From CAVZVZ01 sp963778895 (GTDB lineage Bacteria; Actinomycetota; Acidimicrobiia; Acidimicrobiales; Acidimicrobilacustridaceae), in assembly GCA_963778895.1 (NCBI GenBank), contig CAVZVZ010000001.1, positions 186,001 to 250,000 of the forward strand: a stretch of 64,000 nt of DNA, in the 5' to 3' direction. Shown here in pieces: positions 18,869-27,125 of this stretch. Below the pieces are notes generated by a model. It did not search any database. It saw only the letters and a program-made list of their open reading frames with translations, and was not told the DNA's origin. The translations under genes were made by a program, and so were the position numbers. Position 1 is the first letter of the stretch, and each line of letters opens with the position of its first letter.

Positions 18869-18874
18869 ACCCTA
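18869..18874 (-). promoter_or_regulatory. -10 box for leaderless fbiC transcript
   Basis: On the minus strand TAGGGT ends 7 nt before the ATG at 18861, and it overlaps an alternative GTG at 18870. It decides the start in favour of the ATG. Confidence 0.55.
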
Positions 18875-18906
18875 CCGGTCGACGCTCGAGGACTGGCGCG
18901 GAGCGA

Positions 18907-19587
18907 TCAATCGCCTTGCAGGTCGCCGGCGGCGGCGGGGTCGGCCAACCACACCACCCGTTCGCCCTTGACATGCGACGCGGGTGCAGTCGGGTCACCG
19001 GCTGCAACGCGAGCCAGCGCCTCGCGCTTCTCCTCACCGGACACGGTGACGATCACCAGGTGCGCTCGCGCGATACCGGCGAACGTCAGCGTCATCCGGG
19101 GATGCGGGTTGCGCGCCATCGGGTCCTCGTTCATCACCACCAACCGGCCGGGATCGGCCTCGAGCGCGGCGGAACCGGGAAAGAGCGATGCCGTGTGGCC
19201 GTCGGGCCCGAGCCCGAGATGGAGCACATCGAACCGCCCGAGCTCGCCGACCCGCAGTTGGTAGGGGTCGGGCCCCTCCTCACAGCGCATCGGATAGGTC
19301 GCGTTGGCGGCACCGACTCGGTCGAGCAGCGCCTCGCGCGCCAAGCGATAGTTCGAGGCCGCATCGTCGAGCGCCACACAGCGCTCGTCACCCCAGTAGA
19401 CATCGACCTTCCACCAATCGATCTGTGTGCCGCCGTCGGATGCCAGCCGCTCATAGCAGTGGCGCGCCGTCTCGCCGCCGGACAACGCCACGGAGAAGTT
19501 GTCACCCGGGCGCGCATGGAATGCTTCGATGACGCGCTCCGCGAACTCGGTGGTGACGTCGTCGACGACATACAGCGAACCGTTCAT
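18907..19587 (-). CDS. pgl: 6-phosphogluconolactonase
   Basis: A 226-residue DevB-type lactonase of the oxidative pentose-phosphate pathway that hydrolyses 6-phosphogluconolactone. FSVALSGGETARHCYERLA is the phosphate-binding segment, VYWGDERCVALDDAASNYRLAREALLDRV the family core and LGLGPDGHTASLFPGS the active site signature. It is the last gene of a run with tkt and tal in the same direction; 33 bases separate it from tal. The glucose-6-phosphate dehydrogenase gene is not in this window. Confidence 0.92.
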   Translation of the reverse strand: MNGSLYVVDDVTTEFAERVIEAFHARPGDNFSVALSGGETARHCYERLASDGGTQIDWWKVDVYWGDERCVALDDAASNYRLAREALLDRVGAANATYPMRCEEGPDPYQLRVGELGRFDVLHLGLGPDGHTASLFPGSAALEADPGRLVVMNEDPMARNPHPRMTLTFAGIARAHLVIVTVSGEEKREALARVAAGDPTAPASHVKGERVVWLADPAAAGDLQGD

Positions 19588-19620
19588 CGATGCGTCCCGC
19601 TCAGCCCTGTTCTCGCCTGC

Positions 19621-20724
19621 TCAGTGCCTGAGGGCGTCCGCTTTGGTCTCGAGAGACGCGAGCAGCTCCTCGAAGGACTTGCTGAAGGATGCAACACCTT
19701 CCTGTTCGAGCGTGCGGGTGACGTCGTCGAGGTCGACCCCGACGCTCGCCAGCTCATCGAGCACCCTGTGGGCGCCCACGAAGTCGGCGTCGACCGTGCG
19801 GGCCAAGGTGCCGTGGTCCGAAAAGGCCTCGAGGGTGGCGTCGGGCATGGTGTTGACCGTGTCGGGGCCGATGAGGGTGTCGACATAGAGCGTGTCGCTG
19901 AACTCTGGGTTCTTCGTCGAGGTCGACGCCCACAACGGACGTTGCACTCGGGCGCCGCGCTGGGCAAGAGCTTCCCACCGTTCGCCGGCAAACCGTTTCT
20001 GGAACAACTCGTACGCGCAATGAGCATTGGCCACCGCAGTCTTACCCCGCAGGGCCCGGGCTCGTTCAGTGCCGATCTCCTCGAGTCGACGATCGGTCTC
20101 GGTGTCGACTCGGCTGACGAAGAACGACGCAACCGAGGACACGGGAGCGAGATCGCCGTCGTAGCGCTCGAGGCCGGACAAGTACGCGTCGATGACCTCG
20201 TCGTATCGCGACAGGGAGAACAGCAGGGTGACGTTGATGCTGCGACCTTCGCTGATCATCTGCTCGATCGCCGGCAAACCTTCGGCCGTGCCCGGGATCT
20301 TCACGTACAGGTTCGGTTCACTGATCAACTCGTGCAGATGCCGAGCGGCGGTGGTCGTGCCTTTGGTGTCGCGAGCCAGACCCGGGTCGACTTCGACCGA
20401 CACATAACCGTCGACGCCGGCGCTCTCGTCGTAGACAGGACGCAGGATGGCGAGCGCATTGCGAATGTCGGTGGTGACGAGATCCCAGTAGCTGGCTTCG
20501 ACCGACTCGCCTCCACCGACCAGCTCGCCGAACTGCGAGTCGTAGGCGTCGCTGGCCTCGATCGCCTTCTGGAAGATGGTGGGGTTCGAGGTGATGCCAC
20601 GCACACCGCGTTCGACCCACCCCGCGAGCTCACCGCTGGTGATCCACCCTCGCTTGAGGTTGTCGAGCCATGGACTCTGCCCCTGCTGCTCGTAGAGGAG
20701 CTTCAGCTTGTCGGTCACGGACAT
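19621..20724 (-). CDS. tal: Transaldolase
   Basis: A 367-residue transaldolase of the actinobacterial (longer) class that exchanges a dihydroxyacetone unit between sedoheptulose-7-phosphate and glyceraldehyde-3-phosphate. SPWLDNLKRGWITSGEL and GVRGITSNPTIFQKAI are the N-terminal signature. The Schiff-base Lys is in NLYVKIPGTAEGLPA, and INVTLLFSLSRYDEVIDAYL is conserved. The frame is open upstream, but MSVTDKLKLLYEQQGQSPW matches the family start and follows AGAGGA. It lies 46 bases after tkt. Confidence 0.95.
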   Translation of the reverse strand: MSVTDKLKLLYEQQGQSPWLDNLKRGWITSGELAGWVERGVRGITSNPTIFQKAIEASDAYDSQFGELVGGGESVEASYWDLVTTDIRNALAILRPVYDESAGVDGYVSVEVDPGLARDTKGTTTAARHLHELISEPNLYVKIPGTAEGLPAIEQMISEGRSINVTLLFSLSRYDEVIDAYLSGLERYDGDLAPVSSVASFFVSRVDTETDRRLEEIGTERARALRGKTAVANAHCAYELFQKRFAGERWEALAQRGARVQRPLWASTSTKNPEFSDTLYVDTLIGPDTVNTMPDATLEAFSDHGTLARTVDADFVGAHRVLDELASVGVDLDDVTRTLEQEGVASFSKSFEELLASLETKADALRH

Positions 20725-20770
20725 TCCTCTCTGCGGACAGCGGGAGCGGCGACGACGAGACGCCGACCGC

Positions 20771-22759
20771 TCATGATCGGCCGAGCAGCGCCCGGGCGTG
20801 GTCGGCCACGTTCTGCGGATTGATACCCAGGTTGGCCAGTGCGACTGCCCCCGGCGCGCTGGCACCGAAGCGGTCGATGCCCACGGCGGCGTCGGCCCAG
20901 GTGCGCCACCCGAAGGTGACGCCGGCCTCGACCGCGAGGGTCGGAACACCAGCCGGCAACACCGTTGCTCGGTAGGCGCTGGTCTGCTCCTCGAACAACT
21001 CCCACGACGGCATCGACACGACGCGAACGCGCGTGCCGTCACCGGCGAGCAAGTCGGCGGCCTCGAGCGCCACCGAGACCTCGCTGCCGGTTCCGATCAA
21101 GATCAAACCAGGAGCACCGTCGCTGTCGCGTAGGACATAAGCGCCCCGCTCGACGCCTTCGTTATCGGCCGTACCTTCGAGCACCGGAAGGTTTTGCCGG
21201 CTCAGCACCATGGCGGTGGGCCCGGTGCTGTTCACGGCGATGCGGTACGCCATAGCCGTTTCGTTGGCATCGGCGGGACGAATCACGCGCAGGCCAGGCA
21301 TGGCGCGTAACGACATGAGCTGTTCGATCGGCTGATGCGTCGGGCCGTCCTCGCCGAGCCCGACCGAGTCGTGCGTCCACGAGTAGATGACCTTGGCCTC
21401 TGACAGCGCGGCCAGCCGTACCGCCGGCCGCATGTAGTCACTGAAGATGAAGAAGGTGCCACCGACGGGCAACACGCCACCGTGCAGCGCCATGCCGTTC
21501 ATGGCGGCGCCCATGCCGTGCTCGCGCACGCCGAAGTGGATCTGGCGACCGGCTCGGTTCTCCTTCGAGAACACGCCGACCTCCGCGGGCATCTCCGTGC
21601 CGGTGTTCCCGGTGAGATCGGCGCCGCCACCCATCAACGGCGGCACGACGTCGAGGACGGCATCGATGCACGCCTTGCCGGCGTTGCGCGTGGCCACCTT
21701 CTCGCCGGCGGACCACGAGGGGAGCTTCGCTTCCCATCCGTCGATGCCCCGACCCTCGAGGCAGGCCTCGATCGCGGCGCGGTCGTCGGTCCAGCCCGAC
21801 CACAGCTGTTGCCATCGCTCTCGCTCGCCGCGCCCGCGGCTGCCGGCGGCCCGGTACATCCCGAGAACGTCCTCGGGCACGAAGAACGTCTCGTCGGGCG
21901 GCAGCCCGAGGAGCTCCTTGGTGGCGCGGACCTCGTCGTCGCCGAGTGGGCTGCCGTGCGCATGCGAGGTGTCGGTGTACTTGGGCGACGGATAACCGAT
22001 GTGGCTGCGCAACACGATCAACGAAGGCTGATCCTCGCGGACCATGCCGGCACGCACTGCGGCCTCGAGGTCGTCGAGATCGTTCGCGATCTCACCGGCG
22101 CGGTCGACGTGCCAGCCGTAGGCCTCGAAGCGCTTCGCGGTGTCGTCGGTGAAGGAGAGCTCGGTGGGGCCGTCGATGCTGATGTGATTGTCGTCGTAGA
22201 CCACGACGAGCTTGCCGAGACCGAGATGCCCGGCCAGCGATGCAGCTTCGTGGCTGATGCCTTCCTCGAGATCGCCGTCGCTCGCGATGACGAACGTGTG
22301 GTGATCGAACAACTCCGAACCGAATCGGCCCCGAAGCGCGTGCTCGGCGATCGCCATGCCGGCCGAGTTACCGAAGCCCTGGCCCAGCGGACCGGTCGTG
22401 ACCTCGACGCCTTTCGTGTGGTGCACCTCGGGATGCCCGGGAGTGCGTGAGTCCCATTGGCGGAACGCTTCGAGGTCTTCGAGGGTCAGGCCGTAGCCGG
22501 TGAGATACAGCATCGAGTACAGAAGGATCGACGCGTGGCCGGCGGACAGGATGAAACGATCGCGGTTCGGCCAATCCGGGGCGGACGCGTCGTAACGCAT
22601 GATCCGCGTCCACAGCACGTGCGCCAACGGCGCCAGCGCCATGGCTGTGCCGGGATGGCCGGAGTTCGCCTTCTGCGGCGCGTCCATCGCGAGCCCGCGG
22701 ATTACGTTGATGGCGCGCTGTTCGAGTTCGGTGTCACGCGTCGTTGCGTCGGGGGTCAT
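20771..22759 (-). CDS. tkt: Transketolase
   Basis: A 662-residue thiamine-diphosphate enzyme that moves two-carbon units in the pentose-phosphate pathway. The N-terminal domain carries KANSGHPGTAMALAPLAHVLW and the TPP motif SDGDLEEGISHEA, with a second-domain GVREHGMGAAMNGM segment providing the catalytic Glu. The substrate-binding SYTHDSVGLGEDGPTHQPIE-like segment is present as SWTHDSVGLGEDGPTHQPIE. Its ATG overlaps the stop of the FIST gene as ATGA and also has a -10 box 7 nt upstream, so it may have both read-through and its own promoter. Confidence 0.96.
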   Translation of the reverse strand: MTPDATTRDTELEQRAINVIRGLAMDAPQKANSGHPGTAMALAPLAHVLWTRIMRYDASAPDWPNRDRFILSAGHASILLYSMLYLTGYGLTLEDLEAFRQWDSRTPGHPEVHHTKGVEVTTGPLGQGFGNSAGMAIAEHALRGRFGSELFDHHTFVIASDGDLEEGISHEAASLAGHLGLGKLVVVYDDNHISIDGPTELSFTDDTAKRFEAYGWHVDRAGEIANDLDDLEAAVRAGMVREDQPSLIVLRSHIGYPSPKYTDTSHAHGSPLGDDEVRATKELLGLPPDETFFVPEDVLGMYRAAGSRGRGERERWQQLWSGWTDDRAAIEACLEGRGIDGWEAKLPSWSAGEKVATRNAGKACIDAVLDVVPPLMGGGADLTGNTGTEMPAEVGVFSKENRAGRQIHFGVREHGMGAAMNGMALHGGVLPVGGTFFIFSDYMRPAVRLAALSEAKVIYSWTHDSVGLGEDGPTHQPIEQLMSLRAMPGLRVIRPADANETAMAYRIAVNSTGPTAMVLSRQNLPVLEGTADNEGVERGAYVLRDSDGAPGLILIGTGSEVSVALEAADLLAGDGTRVRVVSMPSWELFEEQTSAYRATVLPAGVPTLAVEAGVTFGWRTWADAAVGIDRFGASAPGAVALANLGINPQNVADHARALLGRS

Positions 22760-23934
22760 CCCGGCAACCCTACTGCCCGCGATGGCCCTGGCTGCGGCCC
22801 GAAAAGGGCGATCGAGGCGGTGAACCCGTGCAGGAAGCTGCGGTGCCCGACCGGACCGATCTCACCCGCGCAGAACATGCCGCCCACCGAGGCACTGTCG
22901 ATCGAGCGGACCACTACCTCGGCGTCGTGGTCGGGCCGGCCGAACAGCCGGCGCCCGCGCCCGTTGCACGTGAAGACCAACGCCCCGTCGGCGGTGTGGC
23001 CGTCGAGCAGGAGCCGCAGATCCTCGTCGGCCGACTCCGCGTCGCGCACCTGGAACTGCACGGTGTCACCCACGTGCACTTCGTCGCCCACGGCGATGGC
23101 ACCCGCATCACGATCACCTCCGAGCACGTTGCGCACGAGGAAGTCGCCCCGCCCGAAGTCGGCCTGGTGCTCGTCGATCACCCGACCGAGATGGAGGCCC
23201 TCGCGCGCCATCTCGAGCTCGCGTTCGTCGAGACCACCGAGCAGGGACTCGAGCCGCTCGAGCGCCGGACGGCCGCCGATCTCGTAGATGACGTTCCGCT
23301 CGGCTTTGGTGACCGTGTACGGATCACCGATCGGGCGGCATCCCTGGGAGACGACAGTCGTCACCGCTTGCTCGGCCGTCAGCAACACACCGACGGCACC
23401 GTGATCGCGAAGGTGGGCGTCCACGACGAGCCGGTTGCCGCCGGGCCCGAACCCCGCTGACGCCACACCGCCGATGACGCGGAGATCGGGGTAGGTCGAG
23501 CCCATCTCGACGAGGAACGGGTCGACGGGAAACGTCGTCGGGTCGGCGAGGAGCACGAGTGTGCGGGCGTCGGCCACCACGGCCGGGTGCAGGCCGGTGA
23601 ACGTCCAACCGTCGATGGCTTCGACCGCGTCGATGGAGACCGTTCGGACGGGCCCGGTGCGCGCCGCCCAGACCGTGAGCGCACTCTGCTCCTCGACCTC
23701 TCGGGGTCCGCCGATCACCGACACCGCGGTCGCGCCGATCAACGCGCCGGGACGAAGCGTCTGGCGGACGGCATGGACCACATCTTCGAGGGCGCCGATG
23801 TGAGGCCGGGTAACGAAGAGCACGGCGAGATCGGGCGCGTCGCCCATCTGTTCGAGGAGGGAGCCGACGACCTCGCCCGTCGCGTGCGCGGCGATCGGGT
23901 GCTCGGAAAGGGCTGCTCCGAACCGCGCGCTCAT
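22756..23934 (-). CDS. FIST-domain sensory protein
   Basis: A 392-residue protein with FIST_N (DLAVLFVTRPHIGALEDVV, LIGATAVSVIGGPREVE) and FIST_C (GGMFCAGEIGPVGHRSFLHGFTASIALF) parts. FIST domains are small-molecule sensors often found in signalling proteins; here they stand alone with no output domain. The protein looks soluble. It is encoded directly upstream of tkt with a four-base overlap, so it may be linked to pentose-phosphate or phosphate-sugar metabolism. That link is inference. Confidence 0.85.
   Translation of the reverse strand: MSARFGAALSEHPIAAHATGEVVGSLLEQMGDAPDLAVLFVTRPHIGALEDVVHAVRQTLRPGALIGATAVSVIGGPREVEEQSALTVWAARTGPVRTVSIDAVEAIDGWTFTGLHPAVVADARTLVLLADPTTFPVDPFLVEMGSTYPDLRVIGGVASAGFGPGGNRLVVDAHLRDHGAVGVLLTAEQAVTTVVSQGCRPIGDPYTVTKAERNVIYEIGGRPALERLESLLGGLDERELEMAREGLHLGRVIDEHQADFGRGDFLVRNVLGGDRDAGAIAVGDEVHVGDTVQFQVRDAESADEDLRLLLDGHTADGALVFTCNGRGRRLFGRPDHDAEVVVRSIDSASVGGMFCAGEIGPVGHRSFLHGFTASIALFGPQPGPSRAVGLPG
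22767..22772 (-). promoter_or_regulatory. Internal -10 box for tkt
   Basis: On the minus strand TAGGGT lies 7 nt before the tkt ATG and inside the last codons of the FIST gene. Confidence 0.45.
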
Positions 23935-23953
23935 GAGCGGCCGCAGTGAGGAG

Positions 23954-24370
23954 TCACGTCACCGGCGGCAACAGCGTGTACGGCACGACGGTGACCGGCC
24001 CGAGGTCGATCCGACAGTGCGCCTCGACGGTCCCGTACTCCTCGAATTCGAGCTCGGCCCGAACGAGGCGGTAGTTGAACTTGCCGGGTTCGACCTCGAG
24101 CGGCTGGACGTTTCGCGCGATCACGTCGCCCTCGGCCTCACCCTCGGCCTCTTCCCCGCGGGGCCGGCGGTAGACCACCTCGAGCGCGCCGCTGGTCTTG
24201 CCGCCCACCGGGCAGTGCACCATGACCACCAAGTGCGGTTCGAGGGTCACCGGGACGGGCTGGGGTGCAGGGCCGGAGAACTGGACGCCCGTGAGGTCGA
24301 TTCGGGTCGACGGACCGGGTACCTGGCGCAGGTCGATTCCCTCGATGAAGAGCGCCGCCAAGATGTGCAT
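23954..24370 (-). CDS. Conserved protein of unknown function
   Basis: A 138-residue, beta-rich protein without membrane segments (HILAALFIEGIDLRQVPGPS, FSGPAPQPVPVTLEPHLVVMVHC and a late LGPVTVVPYTLL). I cannot assign a family. The ATG is supported by TAGCTT 6 nt upstream. It heads a same-strand run (FIST, tkt, tal, pgl) and lies divergent to the TetR regulator, which may control it through the inverted repeat in between. Confidence 0.7.
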   Translation of the reverse strand: MHILAALFIEGIDLRQVPGPSTRIDLTGVQFSGPAPQPVPVTLEPHLVVMVHCPVGGKTSGALEVVYRRPRGEEAEGEAEGDVIARNVQPLEVEPGKFNYRLVRAELEFEEYGTVEAHCRIDLGPVTVVPYTLLPPVT

Positions 24371-24376
24371 GGGTCG

Positions 24377-24382
24377 AAGCTA
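24377..24382 (-). promoter_or_regulatory. -10 box for leaderless transcript
   Basis: On the minus strand TAGCTT lies 6 nt before the ATG at 24370. It directly abuts the inverted repeat at 24383. Confidence 0.5.
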
Positions 24383-24407
24383 TTGCACCCTCACCCACCC
24401 GGTGCAA
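24383..24407. promoter_or_regulatory. Inverted repeat, possible TetR operator
   Basis: TTGCACC and GGTGCAA form 7-bp arms separated by 11 bases, in the 84-base gap between the TetR gene and the divergent conserved gene. It occupies the spacer/-35 position of the minus-strand promoter. Dyads in such gaps are the usual TetR-family operators, but this one has not been tested. Confidence 0.45.
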
Positions 24408-24441
24408 CCGGAAGCCCTGCTGAGCTGACACTGACTGGCAC

Positions 24442-24447
24442 TAGCCT
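24442..24447 (+). promoter_or_regulatory. -10 box for leaderless tetR-type transcript
   Basis: TAGCCT lies 7 nt before the regulator ATG. Confidence 0.5.
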
Positions 24448-24454
24448 GATCCCC

Positions 24455-25075
24455 ATGGCCGTGGACGAGAGGATCTCTTCCACGCGCCAGGCCATCCTCA
24501 TCGAGGCCCGGCGCTGCTTCGCCGAGCACGGCTACGACGGCACCAGTTTGAACGACATCGCCGAGGCCGTCGGTATCCGGCGCTCCAGCGTTCTCCATCA
24601 TTTCCCCTCGAAGGATGCGATCTATCGCGAGGTCTTCGAGGGAGCCCTGGCCGAGTGGATCGGGCGGGTCGACGATGCCACCGCGCACGACGAGGTGAAG
24701 GGCTGGGACCGAGTCGACCTGGTGCTCACCGCAGGTTTCCGGTTCTTCGTCGCCAACCCGGAGTTCGTGCGCATCGTCCGGCGCGAAGCCCTCGACAGCG
24801 ACTCTCGACTCGGCATCGACCTCGGGGTGATGTTGCAACCGCTGTTCAAGCGGGCCGTCGGATACTTCGAGCACGAGATGGATGCAGGGGTGTTCCGCCG
24901 CTTCGATCCGGAGCAGTTCCTCTTCACCGGATACGGCGCCATGCTGAGCTACTTCGGCGACCTGCCGTTCATCGAAGGACTGCTCGGCCGAGACCCGCTC
25001 GCCGCTGAAGAGCTCGAGAGGCGCCTCGCGCACTTGCGCGATCTGTTCCGCGCGGCACTCGAACCTCGCGACTGA
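24455..25075 (+). CDS. TetR-family transcriptional regulator
   Basis: A 206-residue repressor-type protein. The N-terminal helix-turn-helix reads ILIEARRCFAEHGYDGTSLN with DIAEAVGIRRSSVLHHFPSK, residues about 12-52. The C-terminal ligand domain is helical with a hydrophobic core (VDLVLTAGFRFFVANPEFV, FLFTGYGAMLSYFGDLPFI). Ligand and targets are unknown; the inverted repeat between it and the divergent gene is the natural candidate operator. The ATG at 24455 is backed by a -10 box, although the frame is open further upstream. Confidence 0.9.
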   Translation: MAVDERISSTRQAILIEARRCFAEHGYDGTSLNDIAEAVGIRRSSVLHHFPSKDAIYREVFEGALAEWIGRVDDATAHDEVKGWDRVDLVLTAGFRFFVANPEFVRIVRREALDSDSRLGIDLGVMLQPLFKRAVGYFEHEMDAGVFRRFDPEQFLFTGYGAMLSYFGDLPFIEGLLGRDPLAAEELERRLAHLRDLFRAALEPRD

Positions 25076-25096
25076 CACAGCTCCGTTCGCCTGGGG

Positions 25097-26401
25097 TCAC
25101 GGGGAGTAAGCCGCGAGCTCGGCCAGAGCGAACCGCACGAGGGCGTCGGTGGCGTTCATGTCCTCCTGCACCGACGCGGCGTCGAAGCGCCACGACCCGT
25201 CGGGCCATTGACCGAACACCGGCCGAAAGCTGCACCGTGGGCCCATGACCGAGACCTCGGCCCGGCGCGCTCCGGGCCATCGGTACAACAACCCGAGGCC
25301 CTCGGTGGTGGCGGCCTCCCGCTCGCCCCGATCGAGCGCGCGCAACAACCGCAGCGCAGCGCGCCACAGTCCACGCTCGCGTTCAGCTTGGGTACGCCAC
25401 GGCTCGACCTCTTCGGCGAGGGGGGCGTCGGGCGAGAAGGCGCGGAGGTCGTCGAGCCAGGTATCGATGGCGTCGAGCCCCGCGGTCCGCCCACGGCCGG
25501 ATCCGGTCCGCACCGCGTCGACGAGCACGCGCGGCTGCGCTCCGTCACACGCCTCGGCAAAGGCGCGGATTCCCAGCGCGTCGGCTTCGTCAGCCCAAAC
25601 CGCAGCAGGGTCGTCACCGCGCAACAGCGCGGCGGCCGACGCGAGCGGGAGCTTCGATGCCGTGGGTTGCACCATCGGATTGGCGACGTAGCCCGAGCAC
25701 ACGTCGGCCAGCCCCGGGTCGCGGCCACGCAACGGCCCGAGGAACATCCGGTCGGCCATCACGGCGTCGTTCACCGGATAGTTGTCCCAGATCAACGGCG
25801 CGCGCCCGCCGAGCGCACCCGCTCTCGCCTCGGCCTGCTCGACGGTGATCGCGTCGCAGACCACGGTGTCGCCCGTCCACGCAATCGGCACCTCGGCGGG
25901 AGTGCCCCGATGCAAGGCGTCGAGGTACGGGGTGGCCGCGGTGCCCGTGTACTCGGTCGGCACCAACACCAACTCGGCCCGCCCGGCGAGCCGGTCGTGC
26001 AGCCACGAGGTCAGCGCCGCATGGTGCTCGCCCAACCCGTCCGCGGGCGGAATGTCGTCGAGGGCCAGGCCGACGAGCCGCACGCCCACGTCGAGCAGTT
26101 GGTCGATCTTGCTCAGCAAAGCGGCTCGATCGGCGGCCGAGTCGTAGTCGATGGACAGTCCGGGCGAGATCCCGAAACCGACCTCGAGCGTGTCACTCGC
26201 CACCAAGCGCTCGAACCCGGCGAGCGCATCGTCGGGGTAGGGGTCTCGCCATCGATCGCGATGCAGGGGGTCGTCCTTCGGCGCGTAGAGGTAGTGCGTC
26301 ATCCCTCGCGCCCCGCACCAGGCCATCACGTCGAGGCGCTCGTCCCACGACCATGGTCGGCCGTAGAAGCCTTCGATCACCCCGCGAATCGCCCATGCCA
26401 C
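25097..26401 (-). CDS. GH84 beta-N-acetylglucosaminidase (O-GlcNAcase-like)
   Basis: A 434-residue enzyme with an NAGidase (GH84) catalytic domain. RGVIEGFYGRPWSWDERL opens the barrel, YLYAPKDDPLHRDRWR is the substrate-side motif, and the catalytic Asp pair is D115-D116 in LALDDIPP. TEYTG and IWDNYPVND complete the active site. No signal peptide is visible, so it is predicted to act in the cytoplasm. GTG 26401 is chosen because a TACTGT box lies 7 nt upstream and homology starts just after it. Natural substrates (GlcNAc-modified protein or peptidoglycan/chitin fragments) are not known. Confidence 0.88.
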   Translation of the reverse strand: MAWAIRGVIEGFYGRPWSWDERLDVMAWCGARGMTHYLYAPKDDPLHRDRWRDPYPDDALAGFERLVASDTLEVGFGISPGLSIDYDSAADRAALLSKIDQLLDVGVRLVGLALDDIPPADGLGEHHAALTSWLHDRLAGRAELVLVPTEYTGTAATPYLDALHRGTPAEVPIAWTGDTVVCDAITVEQAEARAGALGGRAPLIWDNYPVNDAVMADRMFLGPLRGRDPGLADVCSGYVANPMVQPTASKLPLASAAALLRGDDPAAVWADEADALGIRAFAEACDGAQPRVLVDAVRTGSGRGRTAGLDAIDTWLDDLRAFSPDAPLAEEVEPWRTQAERERGLWRAALRLLRALDRGEREAATTEGLGLLYRWPGARRAEVSVMGPRCSFRPVFGQWPDGSWRFDAASVQEDMNATDALVRFALAELAAYSP

Positions 26402-26408
26402 GCATCCC

Positions 26409-26414
26409 ACAGTA
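26409..26414 (-). promoter_or_regulatory. -10 box for leaderless GH84 transcript
   Basis: On the minus strand TACTGT lies 7 nt before the GTG at 26401. It supports the downstream start against an upstream ATG in the same frame. Confidence 0.45.
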
Positions 26415-26442
26415 CGTAGCGGGCCGTTGGTGCGGGGCTGGC

Positions 26443-26448
26443 TAGGGT
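26443..26448 (+). promoter_or_regulatory. -10 box for acyl-CoA synthetase beta gene
   Basis: TAGGGT lies 8 nt before the ATG at 26457, opposite the GH84 promoter. Confidence 0.5.
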
Positions 26449-26456
26449 ACGCAGCC

Positions 26457-27125
26457 ATGTCTCCGGGGCCTTCGACCGCACACCGCACGTTGTCGGAGGC
26501 CGCGTCCAAGCGGATGTTGGCCGGCCACGGGTTGCCCTTCGCCCCCGAGCGCGTCGTGTCGACGGCTTCCGAAGCCGTGGCCGCCGCCGAAGAGATCGGC
26601 TATCCGGTCGTGGTGAAGCTGAACGGCGACGGCATCGCCCACAAGACCGAACGAGGCCTCGTCCGACTCTCGCTGACCGACGCCGGTGCAGTGGAGACGG
26701 CCGGTCGCGATCTGCTCGGGGCGGCGACCGCCGACGACGGCGAAGTCAGCCTGTTGGTCGCACCCATGCTGCGCGCGACCCGTGAGCTCATCGCCGGTCT
26801 CGACCGCGACCCGCAGTTCGGTATGACGATCCTGCTCGGGGTCGGGGGCATCCTTGCCGAGGCCATCGCCGACGTCACCCTGCGGCTCGTGCCGATCGAG
26901 CGAGCGGACGCCGAGGAGATGCTCGACGACCTCTCGACACAACGCCTCCTGGGGGAGTTCCGGGGTGAGCCGGCCGTCGACCGAGATGCAGTGATCGACG
27001 TGCTCATGGGTTTGTCGGCCGCCTCGATCGCCCATCCCGAGGTGGTGTCGGTCGACGTCAACCCGTTGCTGATCGTCGAGGGCCGACCCGTCGCGGTCGA
27101 CGCACTGGTCGAGGTGAGCTCGTGA
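26457..27125 (+). CDS. NDP-forming acyl-CoA synthetase, ATP-grasp (beta) subunit
   Basis: A 222-residue ATP-grasp_5 protein. LSEAASKRMLAGHGLPFAPER is the classic start, GYPVVVKLNGDGIAHKTERGLV the nucleotide-binding strand with the conserved His-Lys, and PQFGMTILLGVGGILAEAI the phosphate loop. VDVNPLLIVEG near the end matches the family. It makes ATP (or GTP) by converting an acyl-CoA to acid and CoA, or the reverse, together with the alpha subunit encoded next with a GTGA overlap. The acyl substrate is not determined by sequence. Confidence 0.88.
   Translation: MSPGPSTAHRTLSEAASKRMLAGHGLPFAPERVVSTASEAVAAAEEIGYPVVVKLNGDGIAHKTERGLVRLSLTDAGAVETAGRDLLGAATADDGEVSLLVAPMLRATRELIAGLDRDPQFGMTILLGVGGILAEAIADVTLRLVPIERADAEEMLDDLSTQRLLGEFRGEPAVDRDAVIDVLMGLSAASIAHPEVVSVDVNPLLIVEGRPVAVDALVEVSS

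Noticed and set aside
18835..20823. Open frame of 662 codons on the + strand
   Set aside because: It is antisense to pgl and tal, both clearly real.
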